A stretch of DNA of 47,838 nt from Campylobacter jejuni (GTDB lineage Bacteria > Campylobacterota > Campylobacteria > Campylobacterales > Campylobacteraceae): positions 1-47,838 of the forward strand of contig NZ_NFNY01000091.1 of the NCBI RefSeq assembly GCF_002179165.1, in the 5' to 3' direction. Position numbers and translations under genes: made by a program. The notes beneath the pieces are model-generated. The model worked only from the letters and a program-made list of their open reading frames with translations, did not search any database and was not told where the DNA came from. This document shows, piece by piece, positions 17,371-27,061 of the stretch; position 1 is the stretch's first letter, and each line of letters begins with the position of its first letter.

Positions 17371-18855
17371 TTAATCCTCTGTGCTTTCATTATTATTTTC
17401 ATTAGGATCTACTCCATAGCCTTCTAATCCTTTACTAAAGTCTATGGGTAAATCAAGTATTTCTTTAGGAAAGACATAAGGTCTTGCGGAAGGATAACCA
17501 TAAATGAGTTTGGAGTAGATTTGGATTGTAAAATAGTGATAATGACTAGCTAATAAATTTTCTTCAAACTCAAGAATGTTTGCTAAAGAAGCTAACATCT
17601 CCCACACTGTTAAATAATATTCTTTAATACTCTCTTTTGTAGCATCACTATCTCTTGGATCTTTAATTCTCCCTTGCGATACCAATCTTGAAATACCTGG
17701 ATAAACTATGGTTCCACCATAGCACAAAGAAGGCATATAAGAGCCATAATCAATAATATATTCAGGTTTAAACCTCTCATCAAAATAAGGATCAAGCCCA
17801 TTAATCAGCTTTCTTTGTTCCCCATGAGTACTTAGAAGTTGCGCTTGTAAAGGATTTTTTCTCATCATTCTTAAGCCGTTTTTATAATTAGAAATTAGAG
17901 TTTCTAAAGCTTCTTTACTTCCTAAGGCAATAGCACATCTTAAACAAGCATTATAAGGGATCAGGGCGTATTTTAACATTTCTCTTGTCAAACCCGAAGG
18001 AGCGTAATTTTGTGCTGCTTTTAAAAAGGCAATAGGACTTTGATATTTAATAGCAGCCGCTAAGTAAAGCTCAGCCCCAAAAAGATCTCTATCATTTCTT
18101 TGCGCTTCTTCATCGATAGCTTCCCACACCACACATTCTAGTGCATAGTTATAACAATCTTTTGCCTCTTCTCTGATTAAGCCTAAATTAAAACTTGTAA
18201 GTTCTTTATGATAAAAACGACTTGTATCATCACTCCATTTATAAAGTGCATAATAATGATAAGCATTTTCTGGGATATTATGATTTAATAAATCTTTAGT
18301 GATTTTTACACTTTCTCTAATATCATCAAATACTCCCTCATAATCACTTGATTTTGCTTTTTTAAATAAAAGTTTAGCTAAATTTACTCCTGCTTCTAAA
18401 TTTCCGCTTTTATAAGCAATTCTAAAAAAATGCAGTATATTTTCACTTGTTGTTTTATCAAGTTCGCTAAAAACTTTATCTTTATTTTTATTTAATAATG
18501 CTTTTGCTTTTTCAAAGCTTTCTTTTCCACTTTCTTTACTTCTTGTAGAATATTCATAAGCTTTATAATCTACATCAACATAAGGAAATAAAACAGATTT
18601 TAATTCTGATTTTTTGACTATCATTTTTCTTTGTTCGTTTAAAGAAAGACTTTCAAAAAGTTCTTTTTCTTCTTTGGTCCATGCTATACCATTACTAGGA
18701 GCTTGTTTGTAAGAAGTGATGGTTTGATGGATAGTGTCTAGCCAAATTTCTTTGCTATTTTTATTGCTTATAATATTTTTTACAAATTCCTCTCTTTTTT
18801 TATCAAATTTTTTCCAAAAGTCTAGTTCTTCTTCTCTAAATATTGCACCTTTCAT
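17371..18855 (-). CDS. Accessory module copy 1: large helical-repeat protein, no leader
   Basis: A 494-residue, mostly helical protein with Sel1/TPR-like stretches of Ala/Tyr/Leu-rich helix pairs. No signal peptide is present: it starts MKGAIFREEELDFWKK, so it should be cytoplasmic unless exported by a specialised route. Signatures shared with the protein at 36187-37944 are WTKEEK (about 59-64), KNPL, KDPRDSDATKES (398-409) and GYPSARPY near the C-terminus. I do not know the family with certainty; it may belong near the SEL1/DUF6396 group. A strong AAGGAG precedes the ATG. It lies 104 bases after groEL on the same strand and directly before its small partner. Confidence 0.72.
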   Translation of the reverse strand: MKGAIFREEELDFWKKFDKKREEFVKNIISNKNSKEIWLDTIHQTITSYKQAPSNGIAWTKEEKELFESLSLNEQRKMIVKKSELKSVLFPYVDVDYKAYEYSTRSKESGKESFEKAKALLNKNKDKVFSELDKTTSENILHFFRIAYKSGNLEAGVNLAKLLFKKAKSSDYEGVFDDIRESVKITKDLLNHNIPENAYHYYALYKWSDDTSRFYHKELTSFNLGLIREEAKDCYNYALECVVWEAIDEEAQRNDRDLFGAELYLAAAIKYQSPIAFLKAAQNYAPSGLTREMLKYALIPYNACLRCAIALGSKEALETLISNYKNGLRMMRKNPLQAQLLSTHGEQRKLINGLDPYFDERFKPEYIIDYGSYMPSLCYGGTIVYPGISRLVSQGRIKDPRDSDATKESIKEYYLTVWEMLASLANILEFEENLLASHYHYFTIQIYSKLIYGYPSARPYVFPKEILDLPIDFSKGLEGYGVDPNENNNESTED

Positions 18856-18922
18856 TTTTTCTCCTTAAATATCAATATTGGCAAGGGGATTCATAAGTTT
18901 AAGTATAGTAGAGTTAGAAGAT

Positions 18923-18946
18923 ATCAGCAAGAAAGATCTTGCTGAT
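18923..18946 (-). terminator. Hairpin after groEL
   Basis: ATCAGCAAG and CTTGCTGAT form a perfect 9-base inverted repeat around a 6-base loop, 14 bases after the groEL stop on the minus strand. The bases following it in the groEL direction (ATATCTTCTAAC) are not a strong T run, so some read-through into accessory module copy 1 is possible. Confidence 0.5.
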
Positions 18947-18959
18947 TAAAAGGGCAAAA

Positions 18960-20600
<1,641 letters not shown>

Positions 20601-20614
20601 TTATCCTTTTTTAA

Positions 20615-20875
20615 TTATTTTAAAATTCCCAAAATATCATCTAAATTTAAAACTAAATACTCATTATTATCAAGTTTGATTTCTGTTCCGCCGTATTTAG
20701 CAAACATAATTTTATCGCCATTTGAAATATCGCTTATTTCTTTGCTTACCGCAATTACTTCACCCATTAAAGGCTTTTCTTTAGCATTATCTGGTATAAT
20801 TATACCTGAAGCTGTTGTTTTGGTTTCTTCTACGCGTTTAACTAAAACACGCTTTCCTAAAGGTTGAAAATTCAT
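20615..20875 (-). CDS. groES: GroES (Hsp10) co-chaperonin
   Basis: An 86-residue co-chaperonin starting [15 protein letters not shown] choose the ATG at 20875: AAGGA lies eight bases upstream, whereas the in-frame ATG at 20884 would overlap that site, and starts further upstream would run into CIRCE. The mobile loop ([16 protein letters not shown]) and the conserved MFAKYGGTE are present. It is the first gene of the groESL operon and is under HrcA (CIRCE) and possibly HspR control. Confidence 0.97.
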   Translation of the reverse strand: MNFQPLGKRVLVKRVEETKTTASGIIIPDNAKEKPLMGEVIAVSKEISDISNGDKIMFAKYGGTEIKLDNNEYLVLNLDDILGILK

Positions 20876-20904
20876 TTTGTCCATCCTTAAAAATTTATTG
20901 ATTT

Positions 20905-20931
20905 TTAGCACTCTTTTATTTTGAGTGATAA
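20905..20931. promoter_or_regulatory. CIRCE element (HrcA operator) of groESL
   Basis: TTAGCACTC, nine bases, GAGTGATAA: only one mismatch to the CIRCE consensus TTAGCACTC-N9-GAGTGCTAA. It begins two bases downstream of the -10 box, covering the transcription start and leader, the standard place for HrcA repression. Confidence 0.93.
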
Positions 20932-20932
20932 A

Positions 20933-20961
20933 ATCATACTATAAAAAATGAATTTTGTCAA
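20933..20961 (-). promoter_or_regulatory. groESL sigma-70 promoter
   Basis: On the minus strand TTGACA (20956-20961), exactly 17 bases, then TATGAT (20933-20938). It gives a leader of about 50 bases containing the CIRCE element. Confidence 0.85.
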
Positions 20962-20987
20962 TACTTTGAGTAAAAATATTTATAAAA

Positions 20988-21008
20988 CTTTAGTTAAATT
21001 GACTAAAG
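20988..21008. promoter_or_regulatory. HAIR-like inverted repeat upstream of groESL
   Basis: CTTTAGT, seven bases, ACTAAAG is a perfect inverted repeat with the same geometry as HAIR (CTTGAGT-N7-ACTCAAG) and one substitution in each half. It ends 27 bases upstream of the groESL -35. Pairing extends a few A/T bases on each side and a T run follows on the plus strand, so a terminator-like hairpin is the alternative, although no plus-strand gene lies upstream. Confidence 0.4.
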
Positions 21009-21038
21009 TTTTTTTATAAAAAATACTAAAGGATGAAA

Positions 21039-23579
21039 ATGAAAAAATTTTTATATGGCTTAATTGCTGTTATTGTAGTGCTTTTTGTAGCTGTTTATAC
21101 CATACTTTTTACAAGTTTTGGTAACAATATTGTTGCAAATATAGCACAAAATAAAATCAAAGAAAGCATAGGGCTTGATATAAATATTACGCGTTTTAAT
21201 TTGCGTTTTTCGAGCCTTGATATTAAGGCAAATTTAGCCGATATGGCTGATTTGAGTTTGGAAGGAAACTTGAGTCTTTTTAAGCTCGGTTTTGATCTTG
21301 ATTATGCCATTACTTTAAACAAAAATTATGCTAAAAGTTTAGGCTTAAATTTGAACCAAAATTTAGCTTTTGGAGGCAAAATTTTAGGTAAAGCAAGTGA
21401 TTTTACGCTTAATGGAAAAGGCTATTTATTTGGTTCTAATGTGCTTTTAGATGCTAGGGTTTATGATTATTCTCCAATTGCTTTAAATTTAAATGCTAAT
21501 GATATCAAAATCGCTGAGTTGCTTACGCTTTTTGGTAAGGGTGATTTGGCTAAAGGGACTATAGATATAGCGAGTAAAATTTCTGCTAAGGATTTAAAAC
21601 CTAATGGTAATGCTATCATAAAACTTGATAATACCTATATAAATTATGCGGCAGTAAAAAAAGAATTTGGTTTAGACTTGCCTGAAAATTCCAATATAAA
21701 AGCTGAAATTTTGGCAAGTATTAAAGATGAAACAATTTATGCGGTAAGTAAAATTTATAATGATTATTTAAATTTGCAAACTCAAAAAACTCTTTACAAT
21801 CTTACTCAAAATACTTTAAGCACAGATTTTAATTTAGCAATTCCTAATCTTGCAAAACTTGAAAAGCTTACAAAAACAAGATTAAATGGTGCTTTGGAAT
21901 TAAAAGGCGAAGCAAGTGTGATGAACAATGCTTTAGCTGATTTAAATGCTAATGTTTTAGGGCTTGGTGGAGAGGTTAAAGCCAGTTTAAAAGATAATAA
22001 CCTTGTTGCAAATGTGAGTAATGCAAGTTTGGAAAAAATCTTAGCTCTTGCGGGTTATGGTAACTTAATCAATGGAAATTTAAATGCTAATCTTGTTAGC
22101 ACAGGGTTTGATTTTGCAAATTTTAATGCCGATGCAAAAATTACTAACGCAAAATTAAATACAAATGAGTTAAAGAAAATCACAAATTTAGAACTTCCAA
22201 ATACGACTTTTAGTCTTGACGCTAAGGCAAATGCAAAAAATGGCAATATTGCTTATAATGCAATTCTTGCATCAAATTTACTCAATGTAAAAAAATTAAG
22301 CGGAACTTATAATCTTAAAAATAGTGAGTTAAATACAGATATTAACGCATTTATCGATGATTTATCGCAATTTAGTGCTATTGCGGGGCAAAATTTACAA
22401 GGCAAGGCAGATTTTAATGCAAAAACTCATATTATAGGCACTGCGATACAAAATTTAGATGCAAATGCAAATATAGCAGATGGAATTATAAAGGCAAATT
22501 CAAATGGCAAAAAACTTGATTTGGATATCAATAAGCTTGATCTTTCAAAGCTTTTTGTTATCGCAGGTATGCCAAATTATGCAAGCGGTATAATTAATGC
22601 AAAAGCACATTTAGATAGTATAGATTTTAGTAAGCTAAATGGTGATATAAATTTAGATGCTAAAGGTGTTTTAAATGCCACAACTTTAAGTAAAATTTTA
22701 AATAAAAAATTCCCAAATAATACAAATTATGATTTAAATGCTAAAGTAAATTTAAAAAATAATATAGCTAATTTTGATAGTGTTTTAAGCTCATCTTTGG
22801 CAAATCTTAGCAGTTTTAAAGGCAGTTTTGATCTTAATAAAATGATCTTAAAATCAAATTTTAGCTTAGATGTGAATGATTTTTCAAAATTAGGTTTTTT
22901 ACTGGACAGAAAGCTTAAAGGAAAAGCGAATTTTAATGGAAATTTAGGCTTTGACAAAAATTTAGACTTTAGTGTAAAAAGTAATAATTTATTTGGCGGA
23001 AGCTTAAATGCAAATTTAAAAAATAATATTATTAAAGCTAATTTAAATAGTATTGATTTAAGCACTTTGGCTAATGGGCTTGATTTTATGGATGTGTATC
23101 AAGGCAAGGCAAATGTCGTGGCAAATTATAATCTTTTGAGCGAACAAGGCGAAGTGAATTTGGATATGAAAGAGGGAAAACTTAAGCCAAATGCGATTAC
23201 TACTGCTTTAAAAGTGCTTACTTTAAAAGATGTTACCAATGATGTTTTCCGCACTGCTAATGCTAAAGCTGTGATTAATAAAGAAAATATCAAGCTTGAT
23301 GTAAATATGCAAGCGGATCGCTCTTTTGTGCTTATTAATGCAGGAGCTTTAAATACAAAAAGCGGGACTTTAAATTTACCTTTTGATATCAAAATCGATA
23401 GGGCGAATTTTAAAGGAAGCATAGGTGGAACAATGGAAAATCCTAAAGTAAATTTAAATGCAGGAAGTGTGTTAAATTCGATTAAAAATGTTATTGGTGG
23501 CAAGGCAAGTGACGAGGCTAAAAACACAGGCGAAAAAGTGGATAAAGCTGTAAATAAACTATTAAATAAAATTTTTTAA
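21039..23579 (+). CDS. Large AsmA-like envelope protein (Cj1219-like)
   Basis: An 846-residue protein with one N-terminal membrane segment (about residues 3-26) and a very long Asn/Leu/Lys/Ala-rich periplasmic part with a repetitive pattern (variants of LNANL, DLNAK, NIxNFD), as expected for an extended beta-rich AsmA/TamB-type groove that moves phospholipid or assembles outer membrane. The AsmA-like assignment rests on architecture and pattern, not on a motif. I favour the ATG at 21039: AAAGGA is five bases upstream and would overlap the alternative ATG at 21033. Ten bases separate it from ribE. Confidence 0.72.
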   Translation: MKKFLYGLIAVIVVLFVAVYTILFTSFGNNIVANIAQNKIKESIGLDINITRFNLRFSSLDIKANLADMADLSLEGNLSLFKLGFDLDYAITLNKNYAKSLGLNLNQNLAFGGKILGKASDFTLNGKGYLFGSNVLLDARVYDYSPIALNLNANDIKIAELLTLFGKGDLAKGTIDIASKISAKDLKPNGNAIIKLDNTYINYAAVKKEFGLDLPENSNIKAEILASIKDETIYAVSKIYNDYLNLQTQKTLYNLTQNTLSTDFNLAIPNLAKLEKLTKTRLNGALELKGEASVMNNALADLNANVLGLGGEVKASLKDNNLVANVSNASLEKILALAGYGNLINGNLNANLVSTGFDFANFNADAKITNAKLNTNELKKITNLELPNTTFSLDAKANAKNGNIAYNAILASNLLNVKKLSGTYNLKNSELNTDINAFIDDLSQFSAIAGQNLQGKADFNAKTHIIGTAIQNLDANANIADGIIKANSNGKKLDLDINKLDLSKLFVIAGMPNYASGIINAKAHLDSIDFSKLNGDINLDAKGVLNATTLSKILNKKFPNNTNYDLNAKVNLKNNIANFDSVLSSSLANLSSFKGSFDLNKMILKSNFSLDVNDFSKLGFLLDRKLKGKANFNGNLGFDKNLDFSVKSNNLFGGSLNANLKNNIIKANLNSIDLSTLANGLDFMDVYQGKANVVANYNLLSEQGEVNLDMKEGKLKPNAITTALKVLTLKDVTNDVFRTANAKAVINKENIKLDVNMQADRSFVLINAGALNTKSGTLNLPFDIKIDRANFKGSIGGTMENPKVNLNAGSVLNSIKNVIGGKASDEAKNTGEKVDKAVNKLLNKIF

Positions 23580-23588
23580 GGTTAAAAG

Positions 23589-24200
23589 ATGTTTAATGGC
23601 CTTATAAGAGAAATTGCCAAAGTAGAATCTTATCAAAATAATACTTTAAAATTAAAAGCAAACTATCGTCCTAGTCTTGGCGATAGTGTAGCGGTAAATG
23701 GGGCGTGTTTGAGTGTAACCAAGCTTTATGCAGATGGATTTGAAGTGGAGCTTTCACATGAAAGTCGTACTCATATAGCCGTGCAAAATTTAAAAGATGA
23801 AGTGCATATCGAACCTGCTTTAAGGTTTGGCGATAGAATTGATGGGCATTTAATGCAAGGACATATCGATTTTATCGGCACACTTGAGAAGATTGAAAAA
23901 GATGAAAATGGAGTTGATTTTTACATAGCTTTGCCTAAAGAAGCGATGAAATTTATGGCGGCAAAAGGCAGTGTAGGCATAGACGGAGTAAGCCTTACTA
24001 TCAATGAAATTTTAGATTCTAGTATTAGGCTTACTATCATTCCTATTACTTTTAAAGAAACGCTGTTTAAAAATTACAAAATAGGTAGAAAAATCAATAT
24101 AGAAAGCGATTTGCTTGCGCGTTATATTCACGCGCAATTACAAGGTAAAAATAAAGGATTATCATGGGAAGAAGTAGAGAAAATTTCTTATCTTTATTAG
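23589..24200 (+). CDS. ribE: Riboflavin synthase (alpha chain)
   Basis: A 203-residue enzyme that converts two molecules of 6,7-dimethyl-8-ribityllumazine into riboflavin. Two tandem lumazine-binding barrels are visible: the first starts MFNGLIREIAKV and contains VNGACLSV, the second contains GHLMQGHIDFIG and IDGVSLTIN. The N-terminal MFNG motif is intact. C. jejuni annotations have used ribA for this locus. Its 3' end overlaps the next gene by 37 bases. Confidence 0.95.
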   Translation: MFNGLIREIAKVESYQNNTLKLKANYRPSLGDSVAVNGACLSVTKLYADGFEVELSHESRTHIAVQNLKDEVHIEPALRFGDRIDGHLMQGHIDFIGTLEKIEKDENGVDFYIALPKEAMKFMAAKGSVGIDGVSLTINEILDSSIRLTIIPITFKETLFKNYKIGRKINIESDLLARYIHAQLQGKNKGLSWEEVEKISYLY

Positions 24201-24844
24201 ATAATGATAAAGTAAGTGTTTTTTGTGCTTATGATAAAGATTATAATATTTTTAGAGCTAAGATTCATAATGAAAATCTATTTTCTCATTTGGGTTTTAA
24301 GAATATTAAAAAATGTATTTTTATGGATCAAATTCATTCAAATAGAGTTGAAATTTATGATGAAAATTTTAAAAATTTTAGTTGCGATGGACTTATTAGC
24401 ACGGAAAAAAATATTGCACTTTGCGTTTTAAGTGCAGATTGTTTGCCTTTGATTTTGTGGCACGAAAGTGGTATTATAGCGGCTTTGCATTCTGGAAGAA
24501 AAGGAAGTTTTGAAAATATTTTAAAAGAATGTATGGATAAAATTTGTATCAAATATACAGATTTAGATAAGCAAAAATTTCATCTTTTTATTTTACCTAG
24601 TATTTGTGCTAAAAATTATGAAATTGCTGGTGAAATTTTGGAATTTACAAAGAGTAATTTTAAAGATTTTTTAAAAGATAATAAGCTTGATTTAAAGGCT
24701 TTGGTTAAATTTCAAGCTAAAAATTTAGGTGTTTTAAATATAAAGGATAGTGAAATTTGCAGTTTTGAAAATGAAAACTTTTTTTCATATCGTCGTGATA
24801 AAACTTCAAAACGTTTTGTAAGTGTAATTTATTTAAAGGCTTAA
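24164..24844 (+). CDS. PgeF/YfiH-family protein (multicopper oxidase-like, purine or peptidoglycan editing)
   Basis: A 226-residue cytoplasmic protein of the DUF152/laccase-domain family. Conserved parts are DQIHSNRV (metal-ligand His), LSADCLPLIL (Cys) and ALHSGRKG (second His). Members have been reported as peptidoglycan-editing factors and purine nucleoside phosphorylases. The ATG at 24164 has AAAGGA seven bases upstream and lies inside the end of ribE in another frame, a 37-base overlap suggesting coupling. It matches Cj1217c by position. Confidence 0.85.
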   Translation: MGRSRENFLSLLDNDKVSVFCAYDKDYNIFRAKIHNENLFSHLGFKNIKKCIFMDQIHSNRVEIYDENFKNFSCDGLISTEKNIALCVLSADCLPLILWHESGIIAALHSGRKGSFENILKECMDKICIKYTDLDKQKFHLFILPSICAKNYEIAGEILEFTKSNFKDFLKDNKLDLKALVKFQAKNLGVLNIKDSEICSFENENFFSYRRDKTSKRFVSVIYLKA

Positions 24845-24846
24845 AA

Positions 24847-25053
24847 ATGTATGAAAAAAAAGATTTAAGAGTGTTAAAAATTATCCAAAAAGCAAGAGAG
24901 TTTGGGGATGCGGATTTATCAAATGAGGCTTTAGTCAGTCAACTTGTAAATGCTGAATTTAAAGAGATTGATGCAAGGGAAAGAGAAGAGCTTGTTGCTC
25001 TTATCAATTCTTTAATTGATGCAAAAGATAAGGCTTTGCTTAGTAATGTTTAA
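24847..25053 (+). CDS. Small conserved hypothetical protein (Cj1216-like)
   Basis: A 68-residue, acidic, predicted helical protein without signal or membrane segment. It starts two bases after the preceding stop and ends in a convergent overlap with the M23 peptidase gene. I recall a small hypothetical gene in the equivalent position next to csd3 in Helicobacter pylori, which supports it being real. Function unknown. Confidence 0.72.
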   Translation: MYEKKDLRVLKIIQKAREFGDADLSNEALVSQLVNAEFKEIDAREREELVALINSLIDAKDKALLSNV

Positions 25054-26210
25054 AATTCTATATAATTTTCAAATTCTTCTTCTTTGGGAGGATTGGGTTT
25101 GTTAGCAGCTAAAGTTTCTTTAACGATTTGTTCATATCCTGCTATTAGGTGTTTAAAATCTTCTTTAGCTTTTCCGCTTAATTCTGATTTGGCGATTTTT
25201 ACTACCGAAGCAGGATTAATAGCTTTATTATTTAAATAAACTCCAAAATGCAAATGCGGTCCTGTACTCATACCCGTTGAACCTACATAAGCAATGATCT
25301 GTCCTTGATTGATTTTTTGTCCAGTTCTGATTTTTGCAAAACGACTTAAATGCGCATATAAAGTCATATAGCCTGAATCGTGTTTTACTTGCACTACATT
25401 ACCATAGCCCCCTTTAGTTCCTACAAAAGTGATAGTTCCTTTGCCTGCACTTTTTACTGGTGTGCCAGTAGGTGCAGCATAGTCTATGCCTAAATGTGCT
25501 CTATATCTTTTTAAAATAGGATGATATCTTGCAGGGCTAAACGGGGATGAAATTCTTGTGTAATTTACAGGCTTTGTAAGCAAAAAAGCTTCTAGTTCTT
25601 TGCCATCACGCCCATAAAAAATATCATTATACGAAAATACTTCTCTAGCATTTTTGTTAATTTCTATTGTGGCCATTTTTATGGCAATATCCCCCCAAAG
25701 TCTCCCCATGCGTCTTTTTTGTTCATAATAAAGGGTAACTTCATCACCTTTTTGAATATTTCTAAAATTAATACTTCCTCTAAACGCGCGAACCATAGCA
25801 CGGGCTAAAGTGCTACTACCACTTTCTTCATAGACATCTTGATAGGCTGAACTTTTAATGGTTAAATGCAAAATTCTATCTTCTTTTTGATAGGAAACAG
25901 GGGTAAAAGCAAGAGTGTACTGTCCTTCTTTATTTTTGTAAATATGGATTTGTAAATCATCACTGATTGGGATTAAAACTTGTTCTATATTATTATTTTC
26001 ATCTTTTAAAACTTGATATTTTATTTTATATGCTATATCGGAAGCAAGTTCTTGATCTTCTCTATCCAATTCATAATAAAGTGACATGGGAATAGAATTT
26101 CTTTGTAAGAATTTAAGCAAGGTATCGCCATTATCCCAAGTAAGTTCTTCGACACTTAATGCTGCGAAACTTTGAATAACAAATGCAAATAAAAGTAAAA
26201 TTTTTTTCAT
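25050..26210 (-). CDS. Csd3/Pgp3-like M23 peptidase for helical cell shape
   Basis: A 386-residue secreted peptidoglycan hydrolase. The signal peptide is about residues 1-17, followed by an N-terminal regulatory region (about 20-210) and the LytM domain (about 225-340) with zinc ligands H239 and D243 (HLGID) and H321 (GPHLHFG) plus H287 (LYAHLS). Its length and two-part layout match H. pylori Csd3/HdpA, a DD-carboxypeptidase/endopeptidase that trims peptides to allow helical shape, and I believe C. jejuni Pgp3. The order csd3, small gene, pgbA-like, glcD is also found in H. pylori (HP0506-HP0509). It is divergent from the next gene. Confidence 0.88.
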   Translation of the reverse strand: MKKILLLFAFVIQSFAALSVEELTWDNGDTLLKFLQRNSIPMSLYYELDREDQELASDIAYKIKYQVLKDENNNIEQVLIPISDDLQIHIYKNKEGQYTLAFTPVSYQKEDRILHLTIKSSAYQDVYEESGSSTLARAMVRAFRGSINFRNIQKGDEVTLYYEQKRRMGRLWGDIAIKMATIEINKNAREVFSYNDIFYGRDGKELEAFLLTKPVNYTRISSPFSPARYHPILKRYRAHLGIDYAAPTGTPVKSAGKGTITFVGTKGGYGNVVQVKHDSGYMTLYAHLSRFAKIRTGQKINQGQIIAYVGSTGMSTGPHLHFGVYLNNKAINPASVVKIAKSELSGKAKEDFKHLIAGYEQIVKETLAANKPNPPKEEEFENYIEF

Positions 26211-26335
26211 ATTTAAAAAGCCTTGTTTTAATAAAGATTATAAAAATTAAAAGCTATATTTTACTTTATTTTTCTTACAATTATTTAACGAAAATAGAAT
26301 ATAATAATACTAAAATTGTTTTTCAAGGAGTAAAT

Positions 26336-27061
26336 TTGTTTAAGATTATAACATTTATTTTGGCTTTAAATATTAGTCTTTTCGCAGTAAATTTTGATTT
26401 AAAACCTATCAAAGCAGAACTTTTAAAAGTGGATGATATTTATGGTTATATAAAAGATAGTCCTGATGTAAAATTGAATGCAAGTGGTGTTGTTATACAG
26501 AATTTTAAAACTTCTAAAAGTATTATAGCAAGGGCAAGTGTGGTAGCTAAAGAAAATGGTTTAGCAAAACTAGAATTTAGTGTTTTTTCAGATCTTGAGC
26601 AAGATGCCTTACCATTACCAAATGTTTTGCCACAAAGTGGAGATGAGATTGTCTTAAATTTTCTTTATGATAGAGGTTTGATTATCGCTCCAGATGAACA
26701 AACTTATAATAAACTTGTTTTAACTTTTCCTCAAATTTATTTTACCCATATCGATGTTATGGGCGCGCAACTTATTAGATCTGCATCTCTTGCTCCAAAG
26801 CGTAGTGATTTTAGAAAATTCTGTGCTGATAATGCTGTGGGAATTTTAGTTTTTGCTTTAGAGGGTAAAGCAAAAATTGTTGATTGCCAAAGTTTTAATG
26901 AGCTTGATGAAATGCCTATTGCTAAACCTATTAGTGTGCAAGTGCCTTTTTATTCTCGCATTGGCGGATATAAGAGTAATTTTTTTGATTTTAATTCTGG
27001 GGAAATGGGTAATTATTATAGGTACTATGATGCCTTAATTAATTTGTCTAAGGCAAAATAA
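26336..27061 (+). CDS. Secreted protein similar to the PgbA N-terminal domain (Cj1214-like)
   Basis: A 241-residue exported protein. I take the TTG at 26336 as start: AAGGAG is five bases upstream and the N-terminus is then a clean signal peptide (LFKIITFILALNISLFA). The mature part is mixed alpha/beta with two Cys residues (RKFCAD, IVDCQS) that could form a disulphide. Its position next to glcD, with csd3 on the other side, equals that of H. pylori pgbA, whose product binds plasminogen. Only the N-terminal region is present here, so plasminogen binding should not be assumed. It overlaps glcD by one base (TAATG). Confidence 0.72.
   Translation: MFKIITFILALNISLFAVNFDLKPIKAELLKVDDIYGYIKDSPDVKLNASGVVIQNFKTSKSIIARASVVAKENGLAKLEFSVFSDLEQDALPLPNVLPQSGDEIVLNFLYDRGLIIAPDEQTYNKLVLTFPQIYFTHIDVMGAQLIRSASLAPKRSDFRKFCADNAVGILVFALEGKAKIVDCQSFNELDEMPIAKPISVQVPFYSRIGGYKSNFFDFNSGEMGNYYRYYDALINLSKAK

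Noticed and set aside
22055-23527. Long minus-strand reading frames opposite the AsmA-like gene.
   Set aside because: Low-complexity Phe/Leu/Lys shadows produced by the repetitive Asn/Leu/Lys coding of the plus strand.
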